Below are positions 10,200-17,679 of a stretch of DNA of 32,103 nucleotides, one piece after another. Position 1 is the stretch's first letter, and every line of letters begins with the position of its first letter. The stretch covers positions 1 to 32,103 of the forward strand of contig JAHFPO010000003.1 of assembly GCA_023266695.1 (NCBI GenBank). The letters run 5' to 3'. The notes under the pieces were generated by a model. The model did not search any database, was not told where the DNA came from, and saw only the letters and a program-made list of their open reading frames with translations. The translations under genes were made by a program, and so were the position numbers. This stretch comes from Hyphomicrobiales bacterium (GTDB taxonomy: Bacteria; Pseudomonadota; Alphaproteobacteria; Rhizobiales; Xanthobacteraceae).

Positions 10200-11003
10200 T
10201 CAAAGCGGTGGGCGTTTCTCCGGCCCTGAAGCGGGCGCCCGCGAGGATGCCGGCGCGGGCTCCTTGACGTCCGATGAGGTCGAAGGCGCGGGCTGCGGGG
10301 CCGCCGCCTGCCTGCTGCCGCCGCCGAGGGACTGGATGTAGCCGATCGACTGCATGTGCAGTTTGTTCGACTTGTCGATGCTGGCGTGGCCGAGGTCGCT
10401 GTCCCTCGCCAGATCGATGTTGCCGAGCGAGCCACGGAACCCGGGCCCGGCCACGACCCGCGCGCCCCAGCCGTTGTTCGATTGATAGAAATTCACCAGG
10501 CGCGATACGTTTGCCGGCGCGTTTTCCACGACGGTCGGATCGTAAGTGATGACCAGCGGCACGGGGACCTTGAGCTCGCCGAGTCTGGCGGCCATTTGCA
10601 CGGCGGCATTGGCGCCGAGCGAGTGGCCGATGATGACCACCCGTTCCCCGCGGCCGGTCCGGTAGCGGGCGGCGATGGCATCGGCAAGCGCGTAGTATTC
10701 CATGTGACCATGGACGCTCGCCCGAATTCCCCGGCGGTTGAGCTTGGCGGTGAGGTCGTCCATGCCGGTCGAGAACACGTCCAGCCAGCCGCGCAGCAGA
10801 TAGACGTGCGTGCCGCCTGTGGGCGTCATGGTCGGAGCGGACTTCGCCTCCGATTTGGGCGCCCGCTTGAACGCCGTTTTGGGCGCCGGCTTGGGCTCCG
10901 CCATTACTTGCCTCTGTGCCTCAGCCGGCGGGCTTCCGACCGCCAGGGTCGATGCCGCGAACGCCAAGCCCAGGAATCCGAAAAATCGTGCCAACCGCAT
11001 CAT
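10200..11003 (-). CDS. Exported alpha/beta-hydrolase-like protein, paralog 2
   Basis: 267 residues; signal peptide to about residue 30 (PAEA-Q), then a Lys/Ala/Pro-rich linker (~36-60) absent from paralog 1. The core begins THVYLLRGWLDVFSTGMDDL. Triad candidates are S128 in IIGHSLGAN, D155 in TYDPTV and H206 in DLGHASID. NFYQSNNGWGA is conserved at 171-181. The C-terminal Ala/Pro/Ser-rich tail ends R-P-P-L. It is closest to paralog 3, sharing a 68-bp stretch of identical DNA. The stop lies 51 bp upstream of the paralog 1 start, so co-transcription is likely. Substrate unknown. Confidence 0.8.
   Translation of the reverse strand: MMRLARFFGFLGLAFAASTLAVGSPPAEAQRQVMAEPKPAPKTAFKRAPKSEAKSAPTMTPTGGTHVYLLRGWLDVFSTGMDDLTAKLNRRGIRASVHGHMEYYALADAIAARYRTGRGERVVIIGHSLGANAAVQMAARLGELKVPVPLVITYDPTVVENAPANVSRLVNFYQSNNGWGARVVAGPGFRGSLGNIDLARDSDLGHASIDKSNKLHMQSIGYIQSLGGGSRQAAAPQPAPSTSSDVKEPAPASSRAPASGPEKRPPL
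10316..10383. repeat. 68-bp perfect direct repeat, copy 1
   Basis: Identical to 11303-11370, 987 bp away, inside the sequence coding for the conserved DKSNKLHMQSIGYIQSLGGG end of the hydrolase domain. Identity continues beyond with scattered third-position differences. It marks recent duplication or gene conversion between paralogs 2 and 3. Confidence 0.85.
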
Positions 11004-11043
11004 GATCGAACCGTTGCGTCGGGAATGTTTGCCGTCCCGGTCG
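11004..11043 (-). promoter_or_regulatory. Conserved leader of hydrolase paralog 2
   Basis: Directly upstream of the ATG at 11003. It shares the TCGA-n-CCG block, the ATGTTT block and CGTCC with the leaders of paralogs 1 and 3 at nearly equal distances. No Shine-Dalgarno sequence is obvious. Confidence 0.4.
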
Positions 11044-11080
11044 AGACTGCGAGCCGGGATCGGGGAAGCCCCGCCCGTGG

Positions 11081-11113
11081 CTTTCTTAGCATGCCGCGCC
11101 GGAACAGCTAGCC
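11081..11113 (-). promoter_or_regulatory. Conserved block ~78 bp upstream of paralog 2
   Basis: Read on the minus strand it matches the block at 12028-12060 upstream of paralog 3: CTAGC, then y-GT-y-CCGGC, GGC-w-TGC and an A/T-rich end with AAAG. The distance to the ATG is 78 bp here and 74 bp there, in non-coding DNA, so a promoter or operator is plausible. Confidence 0.4.
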
Positions 11114-11195
11114 CCGTGGAACTGCGGCATAATCTTTCGACCGAAACTGTGGCGAATAAGTCACGGCCGGGCGGTCCGAGCGCGGCACGGCACGA

Positions 11196-11954
11196 TCAAA
11201 GCGGAGGCCGGCTCGCAGCCGATGATGCCGGCGCCTGCGAGGTTACCGGTGCCGCCCCGTCCTCGCCCGACGACGCCGCGGGCTTCGACTCCGCAGCCGG
11301 CCTGCCGCCGCCGAGGGACTGGATGTAGCCGATCGACTGCATGTGCAGTTTGTTCGACTTGTCGATGCTGACGTGGCCGAGGTCGCTATCCCTTGCCAGA
11401 TCGATATTGCTCAACGACCCTTGAAAACCGGACCCCGGCACCACGCGCGCGCCCCAACCGTTGTTCGACTGATAGAAATTCACCAGGCGGGAAACGTTCC
11501 GCGGTACCGATATGGTCACGGTCGGATCGTAAGTGATCACCAGCGGCACATGGATCTTGTGCTGGCCGAGTAGCGCGGCCATCCGTACCGCATCGTTGGC
11601 GCCGAGCGAGTGACCGACGATGATGACCCGTTCCCCGCGACCGGCCCGATGGCGGGCGGCGATCGCTTGAACGAGGCCGTAGTGTTCCGTGTGATTATAG
11701 ACGCTCGCCCGAATGCCGCGGCGGTTGAGCTTTTCGGCGAGGTCATCCATTCCGGTCGAAAACACGTTGAACAAGCCGCGCAGCAGATAGACGTGGGTGG
11801 CGCCCGCGCGCGGCTCGTTGGATGAGGACTTGGCGGACGTCTTGGCCGCTGCTGGCGCTTGGGTCTGTGCCACCGCCTGGAGATTTCCTCCCGCCAGGAA
11901 CAACGCCGCGCACGCAAAGCTCAAGGACCGGGAAATTCGCAGAAACCGCATCAT
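11196..11954 (-). CDS. Exported alpha/beta-hydrolase-like protein, paralog 3
   Basis: 252 residues with a signal peptide (to about residue 29, QAVA-Q) and a short Ala/Ser/Lys linker. Core from THVYLLRG; triad candidates S116 (IVGHSLGAN), D143 (TYDPTV) and H194 (DLGHVSID). NFYQSNNGWGA at ~159-169. The tail ends R-P-P-L. Most residues of the core match paralog 2. The gene is first in the array; 192 bp with its own conserved upstream block separate it from paralog 2, so each may have its own promoter. Function unknown beyond the hydrolase fold inferred from GHSLGA. Confidence 0.8.
   Translation of the reverse strand: MMRFLRISRSLSFACAALFLAGGNLQAVAQTQAPAAAKTSAKSSSNEPRAGATHVYLLRGLFNVFSTGMDDLAEKLNRRGIRASVYNHTEHYGLVQAIAARHRAGRGERVIIVGHSLGANDAVRMAALLGQHKIHVPLVITYDPTVTISVPRNVSRLVNFYQSNNGWGARVVPGSGFQGSLSNIDLARDSDLGHVSIDKSNKLHMQSIGYIQSLGGGRPAAESKPAASSGEDGAAPVTSQAPASSAASRPPL
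11303..11370. repeat. 68-bp perfect direct repeat, copy 2
   Basis: Partner of 10316-10383, in the equivalent part of paralog 3, in the same orientation. Homologous recombination between the copies would delete 987 bp and fuse paralogs 2 and 3 in frame. Confidence 0.85.
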
Positions 11955-12000
11955 GTTCGACCCGTCGTGGTGAGGATGTTTTCGTCCCGTCTGGACATTC
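11955..12000 (-). promoter_or_regulatory. Conserved leader of hydrolase paralog 3
   Basis: Upstream of the ATG at 11954. It carries the TCGA-n-CCG, GGATGTTTT and CGTCCCG blocks shared with paralogs 1 and 2 at the same positions. No clear Shine-Dalgarno sequence. Confidence 0.4.
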
Positions 12001-12027
12001 CGGCGGAGAGGAGGACCCCGGGGGAGT

Positions 12028-12060
12028 CTTTATATGCAAGCCCGGCCGGGACGGCTAGTC
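12028..12060 (-). promoter_or_regulatory. Conserved block ~74 bp upstream of paralog 3
   Basis: Counterpart of 11081-11113. On the minus strand it contains CTAGCCGTCCCGGC, then GGGCTTGCATATAAAG; TATAAA could be a -10 element, but no good -35 is seen 16-18 bases before it. Confidence 0.4.
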
Positions 12061-12069
12061 GGGGTCGCC

Positions 12070-12654
12070 TCAATAAATCCACGGCACCACCCGCGCCGTC
12101 CGTGCCATGTAGGCGCGATATTCCTCGCCGAAAGTCTCGAGCATCAGGCGCTCCTCGCGGCCGACCCGGAACCAGAACAGGATACCGAAGCCGATCAGGC
12201 CCGAGAGGCCCGCGACCCAGTTCGGCAACAGCAGGCCTTGGGCGACGGCCCACAGAAAAAAGGCCGAATACATGGGGTGGCGGACATAGCGATAGACCCC
12301 GCTGGTCACCAGCCGGTGCTGGTCGCGCACCTCCAGCGAGACCGACCAGTTGCGGCCGAGCTCCCGGTGCGTCCAGTAGAACAGCCAGAGCGAGGCGAGC
12401 GATGGGACGATGCCCGCCCACGCCAGCGCCGGCATGAACGCACGGTCGGCGATGCGGGGAAACCCGGTGAACACGAAGATCATCGGCACGATCCCCAATC
12501 CCGCGAGCGAGACCACGAGCAAGATCCACTCGCCGGCGTCGCGGCCGCTCCTGGCGACCGCGGCTGTGCGCGCCCGGCGCTCATGGGGATAGCGGATGAT
12601 CCACCAGGCGATCACGCAGGCGAGCCAGATCGCCTTGGCGATGGCGACGGTCAT
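12070..12654 (-). CDS. Isoprenylcysteine carboxyl methyltransferase (ICMT)-like membrane protein
   Basis: 194 residues, mostly hydrophobic, with about four or five membrane segments. The C-terminal half has the ICMT/PEMT signature: GVYRYVRHPMYSAFF (~122-136), then a hydrophobic segment and EERLMLETFGEEYRAYMAR near the end, where RHP and EE lie in the SAM/substrate region of this family. Bacterial members methylate small or lipid substrates of mostly unknown identity; true prenylcysteine targets are not expected here. The ATG at 12654 overlaps the stop of the upstream membrane hydrolase by four bases (ATGA), so the two are translationally coupled and probably work together. Confidence 0.82.
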   Translation of the reverse strand: MTVAIAKAIWLACVIAWWIIRYPHERRARTAAVARSGRDAGEWILLVVSLAGLGIVPMIFVFTGFPRIADRAFMPALAWAGIVPSLASLWLFYWTHRELGRNWSVSLEVRDQHRLVTSGVYRYVRHPMYSAFFLWAVAQGLLLPNWVAGLSGLIGFGILFWFRVGREERLMLETFGEEYRAYMARTARVVPWIY

Positions 12655-13907
12655 CGCTCACCGCCTTTCTTGCCTGCCGCGGCATGATCGGCTCGATCGG
12701 CCGGTTGTTTCGCGACCATGCCCGGATCGAACGCGCCATCGGGGGCGAAGGCCGCGACCGAGGCGTTCGGATCGGCGACCCTGAGGGCGAGCGGAACCGG
12801 CCCGCAGCAGATCATGTAATAGTCGTAGAAGTAGCGCGTCTCGTTCGCCATCACGAACTGGCGGTGAACCCGGAAGAAATCGCGGCGGATCGCCTCGTAG
12901 GTCTCCTCGCTCAGCATGTGGCGGATGCGGGCGATCTGCACGACCGGCTTGCCGGTGGGCGGTAGGCCAAGATCAGTGACCGGATTCGACTTATAGAAAT
13001 TGATGATATCGATGAGGGCCTGGTACTCGATCCAGAAAACATCGGGGTCGTTCGCGACCTCGCGCACCGCCGCCCGCAGCCCGGCCGCAGCCGGATGCAG
13101 GCCGATCTTCAAGAGAGATGAGCCGATGGTGAGGATCGAGACCGGCGTGCCGCGCTTGGCGAATTCGGGATCGAGGCGCTTGGCGCGGGCGACCACGTCG
13201 ACCACTTGCACCGCGCCGAGCGAGTGGCCGACGAGCACGACCTCGTCGGCGGCGGTCTCCCGCACATGGTCCATGAGCTCGCGCGCGAACCGATCGAGGC
13301 GCTCGTCGAGGGCCGGGCGGCGATGGCGTACGAGATCGCGGGCGAAGCTCCAGTCGCCCAGGAGATAGCCGAGATAGAGCGGCCGGGCCGGCAAGGCGAG
13401 CAGCGCGAAGACGCAGCCGATGCCGAAGAGCGCCGCCCATAGCTGCGGCCACGGCAGTCTTTGCCCGATCAGGTAGGAGGCGAGATAGAAATTGCCGACG
13501 GCGACCAGGATCAGGAAAACATAGGGATAGAGGAAAAAGAGCGCGTAGCGCCAGTTGGTGCGGAAATAGGCGAACAGGATCCCGGAAAACAGGAAATCGA
13601 AGAACGCCGCGAACCCGAGCACGAGCCGCCGCCAGTTCGGCATCTCGAAATCGGGGGTGATGATGTCGCCCCACCACAACACCCGGTATTCGGTCTCCAC
13701 GCGCCAGTTCGGCCCCCGGGTGTCGAGCCGCCACAGGCCGATATGCCGCTCCGGATCGAGCGCGCACGGCGACTGCTCGCTTTTCACGTTCCAGGTCTTC
13801 TCGAACACGGGCAATTCCCGTCCGAAGCGACGGTGATGCACGTCCGGCGGCGCGATCTCGTAGCCGCAGAGGAAGACCACGCTGCGCTTGGTGACGACCC
13901 GATTCAT
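12651..13907 (-). CDS. Membrane-associated alpha/beta-hydrolase-like protein
   Basis: 418 residues. An N-terminal strand FLCGYE opens the hydrolase fold, which is then interrupted by a membrane region of three or four hydrophobic segments (~94-184). The nucleophile elbow VLVGHSLGA follows with S229, and a C-terminal soluble part includes INFYKSNPVTD, which recalls the NFYQSNNGWG block of the exported hydrolases nearby. No signal peptide is needed because the internal segments anchor it. GGAGA lies ten bases before the ATG at 13907. It is coupled by ATGA to the ICMT-like gene. Substrate unknown; a lipid-type ester is a guess. Confidence 0.7.
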   Translation of the reverse strand: MNRVVTKRSVVFLCGYEIAPPDVHHRRFGRELPVFEKTWNVKSEQSPCALDPERHIGLWRLDTRGPNWRVETEYRVLWWGDIITPDFEMPNWRRLVLGFAAFFDFLFSGILFAYFRTNWRYALFFLYPYVFLILVAVGNFYLASYLIGQRLPWPQLWAALFGIGCVFALLALPARPLYLGYLLGDWSFARDLVRHRRPALDERLDRFARELMDHVRETAADEVVLVGHSLGAVQVVDVVARAKRLDPEFAKRGTPVSILTIGSSLLKIGLHPAAAGLRAAVREVANDPDVFWIEYQALIDIINFYKSNPVTDLGLPPTGKPVVQIARIRHMLSEETYEAIRRDFFRVHRQFVMANETRYFYDYYMICCGPVPLALRVADPNASVAAFAPDGAFDPGMVAKQPADRADHAAAGKKGGER

Positions 13908-13953
13908 CCGCTTACCGTCTCCATATCCCCGTGTTCGATCCCGCCGGCCGGCG

Positions 13954-14631
13954 CTACGGCTCGCCGACGATCAGCACATGCAGGCTCCGCGGCCCGTGGG
14001 CGCCGAGGAGATGCGTTTGCTCGATGTCGGCCGAGCGCGAGGGGCCGGTGATCCAGTTGACGGTGCGCGGCATCTTGCCGGCGCCGAAGCGGGCGCGGAT
14101 CGCGTCCCACACCGTTTCGTAGTCGCCGGCGATGTCCTTGGCATCGACAACGACGAGATGGTGGTCGGGCAGAAAATTGAGCGTGGTCGGATTGTCCGGC
14201 CCGGAGACGAGAACGAGCGTGCCGGTCTCGGCGACCGCGCCGAGGGCGTGCGACACCGAGACGAGATCGCTTCCATCGGAGTGGCCGGATGAGACTCCGA
14301 GCGCGCGCTCGTTCTGCCACGGGATCGCATCGAGGCGCGGGTCGCTCCCGCGGCGCACCGCCATCGGAAGATTCTTGGAGCGCAGATAGTCCGCGACCGC
14401 GGCCGGCACCCGTTCGGGCGAGGCGAGCTCCACGGTGGTGCCGTGCGCGCCCTCGACCATGGTCTGGAAGAGCTTCATCCGCGACGGCGCCGGCCGATCG
14501 CCGCGTTTCGGCACGACCCCGCGCGGATGCAGGCTGAGCCGCGCCTCGATCGCGGTGCGGCGCGGCGTCTCGCTGCCGGTGACTCCGAGCGAGCTGCGGA
14601 TCGTGGCGAGCACGGTGTCGCGGGCGCTCAT
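13954..14631 (-). CDS. lutC: Lactate utilization protein LutC (LUD domain)
   Basis: 225 residues, LUD domain throughout. Visible family motifs are VSGPDNPTTLNFLPDHH (~137-153) and the C-terminal block GPSRSADIEQTHLLGAHGPR followed by LHVLIVGE. LutC is the third subunit of the LutABC L-lactate oxidase complex, which converts L-lactate to pyruvate. I chose the ATG at 14631 because it overlaps the lutB stop by four bases (ATGA); an in-frame ATG eight codons earlier lies inside lutB. It is the last lut gene; the membrane hydrolase begins 46 bp further on. Confidence 0.92.
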   Translation of the reverse strand: MSARDTVLATIRSSLGVTGSETPRRTAIEARLSLHPRGVVPKRGDRPAPSRMKLFQTMVEGAHGTTVELASPERVPAAVADYLRSKNLPMAVRRGSDPRLDAIPWQNERALGVSSGHSDGSDLVSVSHALGAVAETGTLVLVSGPDNPTTLNFLPDHHLVVVDAKDIAGDYETVWDAIRARFGAGKMPRTVNWITGPSRSADIEQTHLLGAHGPRSLHVLIVGEP

Positions 14632-16055
14632 GCCTTCTTCTCCCGCCGTTTCCACGCGGCCTGAAAGGTGACGCCTTCCGGCGCCGGGAAATTACGGTAC
14701 TTGGTCCAGCCGCGCGCGAACGGAAGCCAGCGAAAGCGCCCGAACCCAAGACTGAGAAGCGAAAGCATCTTCATCGCGATCCGCGTGGCGAAGCGGTAGA
14801 GGCGTGGACGGCGCGCGAAGGCGGCCCATAGGCCGAGGCCCCAGCGCATCGCCGCCGGGGAAAGATGCCGTTCGAATTCGCGCTCGCGCCAGTGACGCAT
14901 GAGCTTGGGGAGCGGAATGCGCACCGGGCAGACTTCCTCGCAGCGCCCGCAAAACATCGAGGCGTTGGGGAGATGCCCGGCCTTGTCGATGCCGACGAGC
15001 GAGGGCGTCAGCACCGCGCCCATCGGGCCGGGATAGACCCAGCCGTAAGCGTGGCCGCCGACCGCGTGATAGACCGGGCAATGGTTCATGCAGGCGCCGC
15101 AGCGGATGCAGCGGAGCATCTCGCGAAACTCACCGCCGAGCATGGCCGAGCGGCCGTTGTCGAGAATGACGACGTGATATTCGCCGGGGCCGTCCGGGTC
15201 GCCCGCCCGGCGCGGGCCGGTGGAGAAAGTGGTGTAGACCGACATTTCCTGGCCGGTCGCCGAGCGCGCGAGCAGGCGCAGGAACAGCGAGACGTCCTCG
15301 AGCGTCGGCACCATCTTGTCGACCGAGGCAAGCACGATGTGCGCCTTGGGCAAGGTCTGGGTGAGGTCGCCGTTGCCCTCGTTGGTCACGATGATCGAGG
15401 TGCCGGTCTCGGCGACGAGGAAATTCGCGCCGGTGATGCCGACGTCGGCGGCGAGGAATTTCTCCCTGAGCACCGAGCGCGCCTCGGCGAGCAGACTGGT
15501 CGGCTCCTCGAGGTTGCGCTCGGCGGGGAACCCGGTGTGGACGCGGCGGAAGTCGGCCTCGATCTGCTCCTTGTTGAGATGCACCGCGGGCGCGATGATG
15601 TGCGAGGGCGGCTCGTGGCGGAGCTGGATGATGTATTCGCCGAGATCGGTCTCGACTGCGGCGATGTCATGGCTCAAGAGAAAATCGTTCAATCCGATTT
15701 CCTCCGAGATCATGCTCTTGCCCTTGGTGACGAGCCGGGCGCCCAGCCGCTGGCAGATGTCGAGCACGACACCGCATGCCTCCTCGGCCGTCACCGCCCA
15801 ATGCACTTGGCCGCCCGCCGCGGTGACACGGCGTTCATAGGCCTCGAGATAGAGGTCGAGATGGGCGAGCGTATGATCCTTGAGGTCGCGGGCGGCGTCG
15901 CGCAGGAGATCGAACTCCGGGAGCTTCGCCGCCACCTGCCGCCGTTTTTCGATGAAGTTCTGCTCGACATTGCCGAGCGCCTTCTGGAGCTGGCGGTCGG
16001 CAAGCGCGCGGCGCGCGTTTTCCTTGAATTGCGGCGAGGTGACCCGGAGCGTCAT
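14628..16055 (-). CDS. lutB: Lactate utilization iron-sulfur protein LutB
   Basis: 475 residues, the usual LutB length. The N-terminal LUD-type domain includes VTKGKSMISEEIGLN (~109-123), ITGANFLVAETGT (~207-219) and IVTNEGNGD. The C-terminal ferredoxin region has C316-x2-C319-x2-C322-x3-C326-P and C369-x2-C372-x3-C376-P. LutB carries [4Fe-4S] clusters and transfers electrons during L-lactate oxidation. Its ATG at 16055 overlaps the acetyltransferase stop by four bases, and its stop overlaps lutC, so translation of the operon is coupled throughout. Confidence 0.94.
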   Translation of the reverse strand: MTLRVTSPQFKENARRALADRQLQKALGNVEQNFIEKRRQVAAKLPEFDLLRDAARDLKDHTLAHLDLYLEAYERRVTAAGGQVHWAVTAEEACGVVLDICQRLGARLVTKGKSMISEEIGLNDFLLSHDIAAVETDLGEYIIQLRHEPPSHIIAPAVHLNKEQIEADFRRVHTGFPAERNLEEPTSLLAEARSVLREKFLAADVGITGANFLVAETGTSIIVTNEGNGDLTQTLPKAHIVLASVDKMVPTLEDVSLFLRLLARSATGQEMSVYTTFSTGPRRAGDPDGPGEYHVVILDNGRSAMLGGEFREMLRCIRCGACMNHCPVYHAVGGHAYGWVYPGPMGAVLTPSLVGIDKAGHLPNASMFCGRCEEVCPVRIPLPKLMRHWREREFERHLSPAAMRWGLGLWAAFARRPRLYRFATRIAMKMLSLLSLGFGRFRWLPFARGWTKYRNFPAPEGVTFQAAWKRREKKA

Positions 16056-16609
16056 CGGCTCCCTCCCCGCTTGCCGTCCGCGGGATCGTCATCCGGGACG
16101 TCGATGAGCTTCTCGGCGATCACGACGTCGCGCCATTCTCCGTCGAGCTTGGCGTGGCGCCGATAGGCGCCGACTTCGCGAAAGCCGAGCGAGGCGAGCA
16201 GCTTGCGGCTCGCGGCATTCTCCGGAAACAGCCGCGACAAAAGCTTCCAGTCGCCGCGCGCGCGGGCGGCCGCAATCAAGCCTTCGAGCGCCGTCCGCCC
16301 AAAGCCGCAGCCGCGATCTTCGCGCGCGACATAGACCGAGAACTCGCGCACCCCGGCATAGCAGGCGCGCGTGCGATAGGAGAACGCGGCGGCATAGGCA
16401 CGGACGCGCCCTTCCACCTCCACCACGACGAGGGTGCGGCCCTCGTCGAACCAGCCGAGCACGTCTTTCTCCGTGCGCGGGTCGATCTCGAAAGTGGCGA
16501 CGCGATCCTCGATGCCCTGGTTGTAGATGCGGGCGATGGCGGCGGCGTCCTCGCGCTGCGCCCGTCGGGCGTGAATCTTCGCCCGCTCTGCGGCGGCGAT
16601 CCCGTTCAT
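16052..16609 (-). CDS. GNAT acetyltransferase, phosphinothricin/arsinothricin (ArsN1) type
   Basis: 185 residues, single GNAT domain. Motifs fit the phosphinothricin/arsinothricin N-acetyltransferase family: IARIYNQGIEDRVATFE (~26-42), REFSVYVAREDRGCGFGR with the acetyl-CoA loop R-G-x-G-x-G, FPENAASRKLLASLGF and the end GAYRRHAKLDGEWRDVVIAE. Such enzymes acetylate the alpha-amino group of glutamate-like inhibitors. The gene sits between lutA and lutB with ATGA overlaps at both ends, so it is a true operon member. Whether its substrate is an antibiotic, an amino acid or a lactate-related compound cannot be told from sequence. Confidence 0.88.
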   Translation of the reverse strand: MNGIAAAERAKIHARRAQREDAAAIARIYNQGIEDRVATFEIDPRTEKDVLGWFDEGRTLVVVEVEGRVRAYAAAFSYRTRACYAGVREFSVYVAREDRGCGFGRTALEGLIAAARARGDWKLLSRLFPENAASRKLLASLGFREVGAYRRHAKLDGEWRDVVIAEKLIDVPDDDPADGKRGGSR

Positions 16610-17391
16610 GGCCGCTTCGCCTTCGCCGGTTCGCCGATCGCTGGTTCTTGCGCCATGCCGGCGAGCACCTCGGCGACATGTCTCACCGCGACGGTCTTGC
16701 CCATGCGCTGCAGCTTGCCCGCCATGTTCATGAGGCAGCCGAGGTCGCCGGCGAGCAGCGTGGGCGCGCCGGTGGCGACGACGTTCACCACTTTTTTCTC
16801 GACGATGGCGTTCGAGATGTCGGCATACTTGACGCAGAAAGTCCCGCCGAACCCGCAGCAGACGTCGGGATCCTTCATCTCGGCGAGGGAGAGGTTGCCG
16901 ACGCTGGTCAAGAGCTTGCGCGGCTGGGTTTTGACGCCGAGCTCGCGCAGGCCCGCGCACGAGTCGTGATAGGTCACGGTGCCGTCGAAGATCACATCGA
17001 CGCGCTCGACCTCGATCACGTCCACGAGGAAGCTCATGAGCTCGTGCACGCGGCGGCAGAAGGCCTCGACCCGCGGCGTCCAGTCCGGATCGCCGGCGAA
17101 CAGCTCGGGATAATGCACGCGGATCATGCCGGCGCAGGAGCCCGAGGGCGCGACCACATAATCATAGGGCTCGAAGGCGGCGATCACCTGCTCGGCGATC
17201 GCGCGCGCGCTCGCCCGGTCGCCGGAATTGAAGGCGGGCTGGCCGCAACAGGTCTGGCTCGGCACCTCGACGAGGCAGCCCGCGTCCTCGAGGAGCTTCG
17301 CCGCGGCGAAGCCGATGCGCGGGCGGATCAGGTCGACGAGGCAGGTGACGAAGAGCCCGACGCGCGGGCGCGAGCCGGTCGCGGCGGCCAT
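16606..17391 (-). CDS. lutA: Lactate utilization protein LutA (CCG domain)
   Basis: 261 residues, first gene of the lut operon. Two cysteine-rich CCG domains are visible: SQTCCGQPAFNSGD (~46-59) and DVCCGFGGTFCVKY (~178-191), plus the intervening YHDSCAGLRELG. These resemble the heterodisulfide-reductase-like cluster sites of GlcF. GAGGGAG lies eight bases before the ATG at 17391, which rules out the longer open frame starting at 17538. The stop overlaps the acetyltransferase start (ATGA). It is transcribed away from the TRAP transporter genes across a 288-bp gap. Confidence 0.93.
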   Translation of the reverse strand: MAAATGSRPRVGLFVTCLVDLIRPRIGFAAAKLLEDAGCLVEVPSQTCCGQPAFNSGDRASARAIAEQVIAAFEPYDYVVAPSGSCAGMIRVHYPELFAGDPDWTPRVEAFCRRVHELMSFLVDVIEVERVDVIFDGTVTYHDSCAGLRELGVKTQPRKLLTSVGNLSLAEMKDPDVCCGFGGTFCVKYADISNAIVEKKVVNVVATGAPTLLAGDLGCLMNMAGKLQRMGKTVAVRHVAEVLAGMAQEPAIGEPAKAKRP

Positions 17392-17679
17392 TCGGCTTAC
17401 TCCCTCGACCCCGGCGGCACGGCGCACCGGTGCCGAGGCATGAACAGAGGCACCAATTTGGACGAAGGACACGGCCCATGCAAGGCGGCAACCATCGCGC
17501 GCATTCTTTTCGCCGGCTGAAATTGCCGAGCTTTTCATGCGGTTGGATCGGCGTTTCCGGCCGCCATTCTCGCCCGCGCCATCCCTCCATGCCTAGTCTG
17601 GGTGTTGACACGAGAGGCGATTGAGAAGGATGGTTTTCATTCAATAACAAGCCGCTAGGGCGGTTGGGGGAGGAAGATC
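17392..17679. promoter_or_regulatory. Divergent control region between lutA and the TRAP operon
   Basis: 288 bp separate the two divergent start codons and should hold both promoters. It contains ribosome-binding sites for both genes (GAGGGAG for lutA, GGGGAGGAAG at 17668-17677 for the TRAP binding protein). A perfect -35-like TTGACA at 17605-17610 faces the TRAP genes. No clear operator palindrome was recognised. Confidence 0.5.
17605..17633 (+). promoter_or_regulatory. Possible sigma-70-type promoter for the TRAP genes
   Basis: TTGACA at 17605-17610 is a consensus -35. The hexamers 16-18 bases downstream (around 17627-17633) are poor -10 matches, so the assignment is weak. The position, 70 bases before the ATG, is suitable. 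Confidence 0.25.

Noticed and set aside
12028-12060. TATAAA upstream of paralog 3 as a firm -10 promoter element
   Set aside because: No acceptable -35 at 16-18 bases, and the match is not preserved in the aligned block of paralog 2.
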